This document shows positions 14,901 to 22,779 of a stretch of 37,591 nt of DNA, piece by piece. Both the position numbers and the translations under genes were made by a program. Under the pieces are notes generated by a model, which was not told the origin of the DNA, searched no databases, and worked only from the letters and a program-made list of their open reading frames with translations. The stretch covers positions 1 to 37,591 of the forward strand of contig CAZQJS010000029.1 in NCBI GenBank assembly GCA_964593725.1, in the 5' to 3' direction. How positions within the stretch are numbered: position 1 is the stretch's first letter; each line of letters opens with the position of its first letter. The stretch is from JAIOSM01 sp964593725 (GTDB lineage Bacteria > Desulfobacterota > Desulfobacteria > Desulfobacterales > Desulfobacteraceae).

Positions 14901-17144
14901 AACTCACTTTTATACATGCATGATCTTAAAGTTATCACCATGCAGAGCGGGCTTGGTGTTTTTCGCCAGGCAATGACTCTGAAAATCCTTAAGGAATCAA
15001 AAAAAAGACAATACACCAAGGGAGATTTTGAGCCACTCAATCACCATTACGGGCAGAAAAATGTCCAGGTCCATGTAATGGACAAATATGCCAGAATAGG
15101 CATCAACAAAATAAAAACAGCCCTTAAATATGTTACGGAATATTTCTCCTTTTCCCATGATGCTTTTATTGAAAAATATTTTAAAAACCAGAAAGATATC
15201 ATAACAACCGCCTTAACTGCCGAGCTTTATAAAAAAATTATTCACTCTCTTGGAAACAGTATCCAGGAATCAATTGCTGCATATGATCTGGAAAAAAATA
15301 TTCTGGTGTTTGCAGGACCTGGATCCGGCAAGACAAAAATAATTGTCCACAGATGTGCCTGGCTTGTAAGGGCTAAGTCTGTAAACCCGTCTTCCATTCT
15401 AGTCCTTTGTTATAACCACCATGTAATGATAGAGCTTAAAAAAAGAATCAAAGCCCTTACCGGCAAAAGTTTCAGAAATATAACAATAATGACCTACCAT
15501 GGCTTTGCCATGAAAATTACCGGAAATTCATTCCTGGAGGAGACCCAGAGAGATAATATATCTGGAAAACACGGCTCCTTTAACAAAATTATCATTGATG
15601 CAACCATGATCCTGAAAGGGCAGAAGAATATTGCAGGAATCAAGAGCGAAGAGATAAGGGAAACCTTCCTGTCGGAGTACAGATATATTTTTGTTGATGA
15701 ATACCAGGACATAGATGAAGAACAATATGAATTTTTATCTGCAATAACCGGAAGAAAAGCAGAGGATAAAGAATCAAAGATATCCATCATGGCTGTGGGA
15801 GATGATGACCAGAGCATATATGGATTCAGACATGCAAATATTAAATATATAAAACAGTATAAAGAAGATTATAATGCCAGAACCTTTTTTCTGGTTGAAA
15901 ATTACCGCTCCACCCACCCGATAATTGAAGCATCAAATCATCTTATTTCCTTTAACAAAGAGAGAATGAAAACCTCCCACCCTGTCAGGATCAATAATGG
16001 GAGAAAAAACAGCCGTACCGGACCCAATGGTGTAACAGAAGATGATCTGGTACAATTAATCACTGTTTCTGATCTTGAATCCATGGGCGCTTCCCTTGCA
16101 GCAGAAATTGATAAGATAAAAAACAGTGGACCGGATATCTCTTTTGATGATTTTGCCGTGGTTTCCAGAACTGGGGTTTCTAACCCTCCCCTTGTTAGTG
16201 CAAGGATGGCCCTGGCGCAGAACCAGATCCCCTTTTGCTACTCTTTAAAAAGAGAGTCTGGTTTTTCTCTTTTGCGGGTGCGTGAAATTCAGATATTTTT
16301 GAATTATCTTGAAAAAAACATTGCAAGGTCTCTTATACCCCGGGATCTAAAGCAGGAGGTTTTAAACCTTTATAATTATGATAATCCCTGGATAATGTTT
16401 ATAAAAAGCATTCTTCAGTCATGGTGCGATATCAATCCTTTAATGGAAATATCAGTTCTCCAGGGGAAAAATTTTGTACTTGAACTGCTGATGGAAAGAT
16501 CAAGGGAGGCCAGAACAGGAAAAGGAGTATTCCTTGGGACAGTTCACAGTGTTAAGGGCATGGAGTTTAAATATATTTTTATCCTTGACAGCGGCTGGGA
16601 AGACAGGGGCTCTGACTTTGAAAAGGAAGAAGAACGCCGGCTTTATTATGTGGGCATGACAAGAGCTGAAAAAAAGCTCTTCCTGTATGACCTGAAAAAC
16701 TGTTCCAATCCACATACAGAACTTTTAAAAGGTAATAAACACATCAGCCAGGTCCAGGGATCCGGCACATTAAAAATTAAAGGCTATTTTGAAAATCTCA
16801 AAATCTCCATAATCAGCATGAAAGATCTTTTCATAAGCTATCCTGGATTATTTGACAGTACACACCCCATTCATGGCTGTATTACAAAGTTGTCACATGG
16901 TGACAAAGTATTTCTTGAGCCTGAAAACAGTAATGTTTACATAACAAGGCTTGGCAGGAGAGTTGGAAAATTATCCAGGACAGGATCAGAAAAATGGCGG
17001 AACAGAATATCAAAAATTGTCTCGGCAAAGGTGCTTGCCATGGTTAAAAGAAAAATTGATGACTCAGAAAATGACACAATGAAAAAGATCAGGATTGACT
17101 CCTGGGAGCTTCCCATTATTGAAGTACTCCACAGGTCTGAATAA
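11937..17144 (+). CDS. Exonuclease-like / RecQ-type / UvrD-type helicase fusion protein
   Basis: A 1735-aa single chain. Residues about 25-150 resemble a DEDD 3'-5' exonuclease (D30-F-E32, H79-N...D85, D139), with N134 where DEDDh enzymes carry His. A C-x4-C-x2-C cluster follows near residue 280. Residues about 300-650 form a RecQ-type SF2 helicase: F-G-F-D-D-F-R, Walker A P-T-G-G-G-K336-S, D435-E-A-H, and Q-E-A-G-R-A-G-R-D. The RecQ four-Cys zinc domain is not visible after it. Residues about 1100-1600 form a UvrD/Rep SF1 helicase: G-P-G-S-G-K1132-T, V-D1254-E-Y-Q-D, G-D-D-D-Q-S-I-Y-G-F-R, V-H-S-V-K-G-M-E-F and Y-V-G-M-T-R-A-E-K. A short C-terminal domain ends W-E-L-P-I-I-E-V. The role is probably in DNA repair or recombination. 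The start is uncertain (11937 or 11994), and neither has a Shine-Dalgarno. Confidence 0.9.
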   Translation: MHNHPLENKKQKTDLSYNTMEKFNNIIALDFETSSKGRIFSIGAIYNNNVFKLENIKNIKDALCKLDLFAKGADYILGHNIINHDLAIVKRLHPDTLLLNIPVIDTLFLSPLAFPENPYHKLVKGYKLLKTCKNDPVADARIALELFKDEINAFSVLKEKMPGLLSFFAFAFKKGSEQPDNKNFHGIRQFFASLSGVVPDEEEAFEIFRQITKDKICTNGFKNIRDHYSDTPEKIPCLAYVISWISVSGGNSILPFWVDREFKETSGILEKLRYFCGDDKCSYCRQNNNSKKILQKYFGFDDFRTLKDGRKLQKDIVDASLAGKSIIGILPTGGGKSICYQIPALHRFEKLGGLAVVISPLKALMKDQVDNLNRATGTEYAGAINGSLTMPERAAVIEKVRLGDIGILYISPELLRNKSTASLLESRNIRYWIFDEAHCLSKWGHDFRPDYLNVTDFINKYWRKTGLAPFILAYTATAKKDVLDEIKSHFKEKLNLELKTFAGGVDRDNLNFQVWPVTASARDDLIYTTLRDTLEQHGGSGIVYCSTRRKTEELSDFLNARGIKCGYFHAGRKEPEKRNLQDGFLEGKIAVICATNAFGMGIDKQDIRVVIHADIPGSLENYLQEAGRAGRDMEYSECILLYEEDDIENQFASNTYSRLSIKDIKKILGILKKRGKTTPDIIITPGEIKRLIGDNSNNDTKIKTGVSWLERQGFLKRDFNKTLFFQGIPLVKNMDEAEKRIKGLNLSYRMKKIYKGVLFFLFNADKDSVVSADDIAESIATITDGDEKFIDSKRILMVLSDMSKAGLIKQGAILTAYVKPKGKNSSIKLLKYFCDVENELIKLMEELEPLTDQLHDGKNIINLRLMSQKLKRKGFEKINAGSVELILRAMANDKGKNSGKSLSITGRRGIDQRVIYMKFPLEEIKKRIALRQSLSIAILEKIISLLPDNLAAGRAEVLASFFMTDIHDAIQWDVNLASYSKDAYMAIDNSLLYMHDLKVITMQSGLGVFRQAMTLKILKESKKRQYTKGDFEPLNHHYGQKNVQVHVMDKYARIGINKIKTALKYVTEYFSFSHDAFIEKYFKNQKDIITTALTAELYKKIIHSLGNSIQESIAAYDLEKNILVFAGPGSGKTKIIVHRCAWLVRAKSVNPSSILVLCYNHHVMIELKKRIKALTGKSFRNITIMTYHGFAMKITGNSFLEETQRDNISGKHGSFNKIIIDATMILKGQKNIAGIKSEEIRETFLSEYRYIFVDEYQDIDEEQYEFLSAITGRKAEDKESKISIMAVGDDDQSIYGFRHANIKYIKQYKEDYNARTFFLVENYRSTHPIIEASNHLISFNKERMKTSHPVRINNGRKNSRTGPNGVTEDDLVQLITVSDLESMGASLAAEIDKIKNSGPDISFDDFAVVSRTGVSNPPLVSARMALAQNQIPFCYSLKRESGFSLLRVREIQIFLNYLEKNIARSLIPRDLKQEVLNLYNYDNPWIMFIKSILQSWCDINPLMEISVLQGKNFVLELLMERSREARTGKGVFLGTVHSVKGMEFKYIFILDSGWEDRGSDFEKEEERRLYYVGMTRAEKKLFLYDLKNCSNPHTELLKGNKHISQVQGSGTLKIKGYFENLKISIISMKDLFISYPGLFDSTHPIHGCITKLSHGDKVFLEPENSNVYITRLGRRVGKLSRTGSEKWRNRISKIVSAKVLAMVKRKIDDSENDTMKKIRIDSWELPIIEVLHRSE

Positions 17145-17181
17145 TCTTTAGGGCACATGATATACCTCCGGAAGATTGATT

Positions 17182-17895
17182 CTATCCGTGTTCATAGCGA
17201 TACCCAACCCCGTGAACAGTTGTTATTATCCTTGGAGCTCCAGGAAGGTCTTCAATCTTTTTTCTCAATTTTGCAATATGCTGATCCAGGGTTCTGGTTG
17301 TGCCTGAATAGTTAATGCCCCAGACCCTGTTCAGGAGGAAATCCCTTGACAGCACTTCACCGGGATGATCATGAAAGATTTTAATAAGTTGGATTTCACG
17401 GTTGGAAAGATCAAGTTGATCACCTTTTTTTATAAGCTTATAACCTTTAATATCAATGGGATGGCCGCCAAAAAATTCCAATGGCCCGCCTTTGCCATCA
17501 GGTTCTTTATTGGCTGTCCTGGCACTTCTCCTCAATACAGCAGCAATTCGTGCCAGCAGCTCATGTATGCCAAACGGCTTTGTAATATAATCATCTGCCC
17601 CCAGTTCAAGGCCCAGCACCTTATCAATCTCTTCACCCTTGGCAGTCAACATAATTACTGCGACCCGGCCATTGTCAGCGCGTATATCACGCAGTACATC
17701 ATAACCGCTTTTTCCCGGCATCATTATATCCAGCAATAAAAGGTCTACATCATGGCAATGGGATTTAAACAAATTAACAGCCTCAAAGCCGTTTTTTGCT
17801 TCAATAACCTGATACCCTTCGCTCTCAAGGGTATCCACAAGACCCATGCGGATATCAGAGTCATCTTCTGCAACAATGATCGTACTTGTATTCAT
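17182..17895 (-). CDS. OmpR/PhoB-family response regulator
   Basis: A 237-aa two-domain regulator. The receiver (1-120) has the acidic pocket E10-D11-D12, phospho-acceptor D56 in L-L-L-L-D-I-M-M-P, T84 and K106. The C-terminal winged-helix domain (about 140-235) carries the OmpR pattern L-S-N-R-E-I-Q-L-I-K, V-L-S-R-D-F-L-L-N-R-V-W-G and G-V-G-Y-R-Y. It overlaps the sensor-kinase gene by 4 bp (ATGA), so the two proteins are a cognate pair made by coupled translation. The three 11-bp-spaced GTAAAA repeats upstream of the operon fit the tandem half-sites bound by this family, so autoregulation is likely but unproven. Confidence 0.95.
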   Translation of the reverse strand: MNTSTIIVAEDDSDIRMGLVDTLESEGYQVIEAKNGFEAVNLFKSHCHDVDLLLLDIMMPGKSGYDVLRDIRADNGRVAVIMLTAKGEEIDKVLGLELGADDYITKPFGIHELLARIAAVLRRSARTANKEPDGKGGPLEFFGGHPIDIKGYKLIKKGDQLDLSNREIQLIKIFHDHPGEVLSRDFLLNRVWGINYSGTTRTLDQHIAKLRKKIEDLPGAPRIITTVHGVGYRYEHG

Positions 17896-19595
17896 CTTTT
17901 TGGTATCCTCATAATAAAACAGCTTCCCTTTTCCGGTCCTGGTTCAAAAAAGAGATCACCGCCCAGGTCCCTCATGATCTGCCTTGCAATGCTTAGACCC
18001 AGTCCAGACCCGGGAAAAGTTGATGTCAATGAATTATCTATTCTGTAAAACTTTTCAAAAATTGCTTCTTTGTGGGCTTCCGGAATACCAGGCCCATGGT
18101 CACAGATTTTTACAAAAATACAATCCATGACACTGTTTAAGCCATGCTCAAATGTAAATGATATAAATTTACCCTCTTTTGCATATTTCAAAGCATTGTC
18201 CATAAGATTAACAACAACCTGCTCCAGGGCATCAGGGTCAGACAGGGTAATGAGATGCGATTTGGCGGTCCTGGCTTCCTTGATACCATTTACTATTTTA
18301 AACCCTGCCTCTTTTATCCGTATGGTGTGGGCATCGATTATCATTGAAAGGGTCTGCTGCAGGTCAATTTTTCCAATGTTATATACTTTTCTGCCCTGTT
18401 CCAACCTGCCAAAATCAAGGACATTATTAATCAATCTTGTAAGGCGCTGGCTCTGGGCAACCATTATTGTAAGGTAATGTTTTGTTTTTCCAGGAGCCCT
18501 GACACGTCCGTCCAGCAGCAGCTCAGCATACATTCTTATGCTTGTCAACGGAGTCTTAAGCTCGTGGGAAACTGAAGAGACAAAGGAGGTTTTTTCCATG
18601 GCATCCTTCATGTGCCTGCGGGCCTGGATAGTCAGAAATAATCCACCCGAGATCATGGCAGCCATGAAAATAAAAAGGAGAAGCAGTGACACATACAAGA
18701 ACCCTTTTCCCCGGGCAGAGGCTTTTTTGTCCATGTAGACAGATATCTGCCAGTGGGGCAGAAGCCTGGACAATGGCAGTAATATATCTCCTGTACGGGT
18801 ATTATTCACTTCAGCATTCCCTGACAGATGTATTATACGCTGCCGGCTGTCAAGGATTGCAAAGGAGACACCTTTCTTCTCCATTGGCGGTAAATCCACA
18901 ATCAACCTTGATAAAAGAGTTGCAAGTTCAAGTTCAATCCCATAAACAGGTCCTCCGGCCTTTTTTTTTACCCAGCCCAGAACAAAAAGCTGATCCCGGG
19001 CAAACCAGGCAATCCATCCTCTTTTGGGGGTGAATCCAGAAATGTCAGGTTTTGATCCCTGTATAGCTGTATTTTTCTCCTGCCTGTTACTGGTCAACGG
19101 CATTGTCCTGCCCCTGGCCAGATCAAAAAGTGAATCCTTTGAAGATTTAAAATTCATCTCCTGCTCCTCTACAGCCTGATCTGAATCTGCTTTAAAGGCT
19201 TTTTCACCTGAGAAAAACAGGTCAAAACGTGACATGAACTGACGTTCTTCAAGGGTTGATGCCATGCCCTTTACAGGATACTCAAGCAGGTCATGCCTGT
19301 TCCAGATAAATACATTTCTCACAAGGGGATTGGTCTCTTCCCATTCTAAAAGAGTTGATTGTAATCTATCTTCATCAATACCAATAAGTGCTTCTGATAA
19401 ATTATCCTCAACCTCTTTTACTGTGCTGTGTATGCCCTGGGCAATGATCCTGGCACGCCCGGTTAATGCTGTTATGGCGGAGCGGTTGATCCGTTCCTGT
19501 TCGTGCACCAGAAGACGGAATGCAACCGCGCCGATTATTAGAGCAGGCACCAGCAGAAGCACCCAGAATACTATAATGAACCGCCTGCTTTTCAT
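17892..19595 (-). CDS. Membrane sensor histidine kinase
   Basis: A 567-aa kinase with two membrane helices (about 8-30 and 300-324) flanking a large periplasmic sensor region of about 270 residues that I cannot assign to a named fold. The second helix is followed by the dimerisation/phospho-acceptor domain with H344 in S-S-V-S-H-E-L-K-T-P-L, then a HATPase domain with the N box N-L-M-D-N-A-L-K-Y-A, the G1 box D-H-G-P-G-I-P, F-E-K-F-Y-R and the G2 box G-S-G-L-G-L-S-I-A. No PAS or clear HAMP is seen between helix 2 and the H box; the linker is very short. It lies 17 bp after the von Willebrand A gene and overlaps the regulator by 4 bp, making a three-gene operon. Confidence 0.94.
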   Translation of the reverse strand: MKSRRFIIVFWVLLLVPALIIGAVAFRLLVHEQERINRSAITALTGRARIIAQGIHSTVKEVEDNLSEALIGIDEDRLQSTLLEWEETNPLVRNVFIWNRHDLLEYPVKGMASTLEERQFMSRFDLFFSGEKAFKADSDQAVEEQEMNFKSSKDSLFDLARGRTMPLTSNRQEKNTAIQGSKPDISGFTPKRGWIAWFARDQLFVLGWVKKKAGGPVYGIELELATLLSRLIVDLPPMEKKGVSFAILDSRQRIIHLSGNAEVNNTRTGDILLPLSRLLPHWQISVYMDKKASARGKGFLYVSLLLLFIFMAAMISGGLFLTIQARRHMKDAMEKTSFVSSVSHELKTPLTSIRMYAELLLDGRVRAPGKTKHYLTIMVAQSQRLTRLINNVLDFGRLEQGRKVYNIGKIDLQQTLSMIIDAHTIRIKEAGFKIVNGIKEARTAKSHLITLSDPDALEQVVVNLMDNALKYAKEGKFISFTFEHGLNSVMDCIFVKICDHGPGIPEAHKEAIFEKFYRIDNSLTSTFPGSGLGLSIARQIMRDLGGDLFFEPGPEKGSCFIMRIPKR

Positions 19596-19612
19596 GGAAC
19601 CATATCCTTATT

Positions 19613-20950
19613 TTATTCCGCTTTCTGCTGATTTTTCATCTGATAGGATCTAGTCCTGATAACTTTACGCATTTTTTTATCCATACCCCTGCGTTCAATT
19701 ACTTCAGCCTGTTTTTCCATACTTTCCGCCTCTTTTAAGAGAACAGTATCATTATATTCCCTTGCAATGTTTTTCATTCTGACAGCTGATGCTTTAAGGG
19801 TCATCACAGCTTCCTTATTTTTACCCTTATCAGACAGGGATATTGCTTTTTCCTGGTCCATGGCATTTAAGTTTCGATGGTATTCCCGTATAACATTGAC
19901 ATTTGTTGAACCTTTGACAAGTTTCGGGTCTCTGCTGAACCTTGCCCTGGATCTTCCCTGGGCCATTTCTCTTTTTCTGTTAAATGGGTTTTCATAATAT
20001 ACACTTGCCTTTGCAATATCCATGGTTGTGCCTGCCAAAGACTTTGGTATACGCACTTTAATAAGGGCATATTTTTCCTGATCACCATAAAGCTGATTCA
20101 TGGAAAGCTCAACTTTTCCACCTGTTATACGCCCGTCCCTGCCAATAACAGCAAGGGGTTTAACTCCGTCAGGCACTGAAATTTCAAGTTTTACGTCCTT
20201 TGCAACAACATTCAGAACATCTCCCAGTTCCGATGCAAAAATCCTTGGCAGATCAGAGCCTGTCTCAACAAAGTAGGAGTTGCCATCACTTTTCTGGGAC
20301 AGCCTTGTCATTAAATCCTCATTATAATCATACCCGACTCCAATGGTTGTAACCGATATATTCTCCTTTATCAATGCAGCTCCAAGCCTTCCAAGTTCGG
20401 CTGGCGATTCAGGGCCCACGTTGGCACGGCCGTCGGAGAGGAGAATAATTCTATGGACATAATCGGAACCTATATGTTTTCTTATCTCGGAAGCTCCCTG
20501 GCTGACTCCTCCAAAAAGAGCTGTGCTGCCGGCTGCATTAATTCCCTGTATCCTTGATATGATCCGGTCAATATTTGATGCTCTCTGTGCCGGAACCACA
20601 GTGTGGACAGCAGCATCATAGACCACAAGGGAAAAGATATCATCCCTGGAGAGACGTTGCAGCGCCTCAATGGCAGCAGCCTTTGCATACCTGATCTTTT
20701 CGCCTCCCATGGAACCTGATTTATCAAGTACAATGGAAAGATTAACCCTTGGTCTTTTTATATCAGCCGGTACAGGGGGAGCATCCAGAGTAACTTTTAT
20801 TACAACATCCTGGGCAGGTCCTGCAAACAGAACAGATTTTTCTGTTTCCACCCTGCATACAACTTTTTTCCCATGGGTTGCACCCAGGCATGCTCCAGCC
20901 GTCAACATGGAAATCATAATAGTGATAATTAAAAAAAACAGACCTTTCAT
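19613..20950 (-). CDS. Exported von Willebrand factor A domain protein
   Basis: A 445-aa protein with an N-terminal signal peptide (K at position 3, hydrophobic 4-18, small residues T-A-G-A-C-L-G-A). Cys21 could be lipidated, but the residues before it are not a strong lipobox. The VWA domain spans about 70-245 with an intact MIDAS: D76-K-S-G-S80, T142 and D172-G. A beta-rich segment follows (about 250-330), then a helical C-terminus rich in Lys, Glu and Met, with M-K-N-I-A-R-E-Y-N-D. The layout resembles periplasmic VWA proteins of the YfbK/inter-alpha-trypsin-inhibitor type. It is first in an operon with the sensor kinase and regulator; AAGGAG is well placed before the ATG. It may present a ligand to the kinase periplasmic domain or be an output of the system. 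That is inference. Confidence 0.88.
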   Translation of the reverse strand: MKGLFFLIITIMISMLTAGACLGATHGKKVVCRVETEKSVLFAGPAQDVVIKVTLDAPPVPADIKRPRVNLSIVLDKSGSMGGEKIRYAKAAAIEALQRLSRDDIFSLVVYDAAVHTVVPAQRASNIDRIISRIQGINAAGSTALFGGVSQGASEIRKHIGSDYVHRIILLSDGRANVGPESPAELGRLGAALIKENISVTTIGVGYDYNEDLMTRLSQKSDGNSYFVETGSDLPRIFASELGDVLNVVAKDVKLEISVPDGVKPLAVIGRDGRITGGKVELSMNQLYGDQEKYALIKVRIPKSLAGTTMDIAKASVYYENPFNRKREMAQGRSRARFSRDPKLVKGSTNVNVIREYHRNLNAMDQEKAISLSDKGKNKEAVMTLKASAVRMKNIAREYNDTVLLKEAESMEKQAEVIERRGMDKKMRKVIRTRSYQMKNQQKAE

Positions 20951-21049
20951 TGTTCCTCTCCTTAAATTAAAGTATTATCGTTTTTCCTGCAAAATCTCAA
21001 CACCTGATTCAATGATAACAAAAGAATAATCTGCAGGTGTCACTGGATG

Positions 21050-21077
21050 GTAAAATGGTTGTAAAAAACTTGTAAAA
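21050..21077. promoter_or_regulatory. Three GTAAAA direct repeats at exact 11-bp spacing, likely response-regulator box
   Basis: GTAAAA occurs at 21050-21055, 21061-21066 and 21072-21077, each start exactly 11 bp after the last. The second and third share the longer TTGTAAAA. Direct repeats at one helical turn are the typical half-site arrangement for OmpR/PhoB-family regulators. The array lies between the divergent VWA/kinase/regulator operon and the PLP-enzyme gene, about 100-127 bp before the VWA start. On the minus strand, a GATTAT at 21031-21026 lies 18 bp beyond the last repeat, a plausible -10 if the repeat replaces the -35. Confidence 0.55.
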
Positions 21078-21111
21078 TTATATTTTTTCCTGATTTTTTT
21101 TTAACTGATGC

Positions 21112-21140
21112 TTGCAATTTATGTTTGCCTGAAGTATTGT
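21112..21140 (+). promoter_or_regulatory. Possible sigma-70 promoter for the PLP-enzyme cluster
   Basis: TTGCAA at 21112-21117, a 17-bp spacer, then TATTGT at 21135-21140. Each hexamer matches the consensus at four of six bases. The expected start near 21147 precedes the AGGAG ribosome site before ATG 21170. The match is moderate and the region is AT-rich, so it could be chance. Confidence 0.4.
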
Positions 21141-21169
21141 TATGAATCGCTAGAGGAGATTTTCCAAAA

Positions 21170-22753
21170 ATGAACAGACGCTTTTCAAAACGTACATTTC
21201 TAAAATTGTCTGCAGCCTCGCTTATTGCCGCAGGAACAGGGGCAATAATGTATAAAGGGCGTATCAACGATTTATTGAAGAATTCATTTAAGGACAATAT
21301 TGACTTTTTGACCATGGAAAACGATCTTGGAGCACCTGAAAATTTTTATCCTTTGAAAGTACCAGAGGACAAAACCATTGGGCCGGGAGATCTGCCCATG
21401 TATGAAGGGACTGCCTCTGACAGGCTGCCCATCACACGATATTTTCCTCAACTTGATTATGGCGCTGACAACCGCTCAAAAGTGCAGATTATCAATGTCT
21501 TCCATGATGATTTTAAGCAGGTTGCAGAAAAAACCGGGAATATCGCACAAGTGCACAACAGCCTTTTCCCCATGATAAACAGAAAAAATAAATTTATCAT
21601 TCCGTGGGTGCCCCTTTTTAAAAAACATACTCCAGTCTGTGAACTTAACAGCAGGCTCATGGATTCTGTCACCAAAGCATCAATATATGTAAAGGATGAA
21701 GGAAGCAGCAGGTTCGCCCTGTTTGGAAACAAAGCACGTAAATACGAATTCGCTTTTCCTTTTTACATGCAGACAAAGGCAAAAAAGATCATCACCTTTG
21801 GCAGCCTTGCCAGCAACCATTGTCTTTACACCTCACTGACAGCATCCTGCAGCCGGCTTGGAGCATGTTTCAACAGACAAAACCCTGAAGTCCTTATCAA
21901 TCTTTACCCCCAGAAATTCCATCGGCTGATAATAAAAAAACTCAAATACCTTCTGGCACTGGGTGCACGGGTTCGCTTTCTCGATAACGATATTGACGTC
22001 GCCCTTAAAATTTTTTCCAACCGGGTTCGTGAGCACTATTCACCGGACGATGACCTTGCATATTATGAACCCGGAGGATCAAACCCTTTGACAACCCTTG
22101 CCCATGTCAATGCTGTTTTTGAACTTGATGAACAGATCAAGACAGGGACCTGCCCGCTTAAAAAACCTCCTGACTATATCTTTGTCTCCCTTGGCTCGGG
22201 CGGAACATGCATGGGCCTTGTCCTGGGCTGTTTTCTTCTGGGCTGGAAAACAAAGGTTGTCGGCACAACTTCCCAGGATAAATCAATGTGGAAACGCGCA
22301 TTGATATTTGGAAATCCGGTCCAGCCGTTTCTGGTCCAGAATGCAGCAAAGCTGCTAAAAAAAACCATGGAGCTTTTTTGTTCCCTCGGGCTGCCAGGGA
22401 CCGTATGTACCAGGCTTGACCCGGAAACCGCACTGGAAAACAATTTTTTATATGACAATCTTACCTGGGAGCCGGCCTATGGAATTCCGTCGGAAAAAAC
22501 CAGGGCTATTATCAAAAGAGTGCATGCTGAAAACAGCCTTGTCCTTGACCAGACATTCACTGGAAAATCATTCACAACCATGTTCAACTATGCAAAAAAA
22601 GGATTATTAAACAAAAAATCCGTTCTGTTCTGGAATACCCATCATAGATATGACTTTATACAAAACAGAAAAGTAAAAAATACAGATCTGAACCTGTTAC
22701 CTGAAAATTTAGTAAACTATTTAGAGAAATATAACACCTGTCAAGCTGTTTAA
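21170..22753 (+). CDS. PLP fold-type II enzyme with N-terminal Tat-like signal (ACC deaminase / D-cysteine desulfhydrase relative)
   Basis: A 527-aa protein. The first 30 residues contain S6-K-R-T-F-L-K12 followed by a hydrophobic run (L-S-A-A-S-L-I-A-A-G-T-G-A), close to the twin-arginine consensus SRRxFLK with Lys for the first Arg. About 150 residues of unassigned sequence follow. From about 150 the chain resembles fold-type II PLP enzymes: K188 in G-N-K-A-R-K for the Schiff base, S215-N-H for carboxylate contact, and G342-S-G-G-T346 for the phosphate cup. Relatives are ACC deaminase and D-cysteine desulfhydrase (about 330 aa). Export would be unusual for this family; a Tat route would allow export with PLP already bound. 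The reaction is unknown. AGGAG lies 11 nt before the ATG. Confidence 0.8.
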   Translation: MNRRFSKRTFLKLSAASLIAAGTGAIMYKGRINDLLKNSFKDNIDFLTMENDLGAPENFYPLKVPEDKTIGPGDLPMYEGTASDRLPITRYFPQLDYGADNRSKVQIINVFHDDFKQVAEKTGNIAQVHNSLFPMINRKNKFIIPWVPLFKKHTPVCELNSRLMDSVTKASIYVKDEGSSRFALFGNKARKYEFAFPFYMQTKAKKIITFGSLASNHCLYTSLTASCSRLGACFNRQNPEVLINLYPQKFHRLIIKKLKYLLALGARVRFLDNDIDVALKIFSNRVREHYSPDDDLAYYEPGGSNPLTTLAHVNAVFELDEQIKTGTCPLKKPPDYIFVSLGSGGTCMGLVLGCFLLGWKTKVVGTTSQDKSMWKRALIFGNPVQPFLVQNAAKLLKKTMELFCSLGLPGTVCTRLDPETALENNFLYDNLTWEPAYGIPSEKTRAIIKRVHAENSLVLDQTFTGKSFTTMFNYAKKGLLNKKSVLFWNTHHRYDFIQNRKVKNTDLNLLPENLVNYLEKYNTCQAV

Positions 22754-22773
22754 CTTAAATAAACAGGAGCTTG
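22742..22773 (+). promoter_or_regulatory. Stem-loop covering a stop codon and the next ribosome site
   Basis: CAAGCTGTTTA (22742-22752) can pair with TAAACAG (22760-22766) and CTTG (22770-22773), giving 11 base pairs with a 7-base loop and a 3-base GAG bulge. The 5' arm includes the last codons of the PLP gene, and the 3' arm includes part of AGGAG (22765-22769) used by the TVP38-like gene. Ribosomes finishing the first gene would open it, so it may couple translation. There is no T-run, so it is not a terminator. Confidence 0.4.
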
Positions 22774-22779
22774 ATTTAC

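Noticed and set aside
10929..17144. Defence island built around the helicase fusion
   Set aside because: Neighbours are pdxJ, a potassium channel and a two-component system; no restriction, toxin, nuclease or mobile genes are nearby.
17365..18048. Plus-strand open frames opposite the response regulator and kinase
   Set aside because: Antisense shadows; the minus-strand proteins carry complete family motifs.
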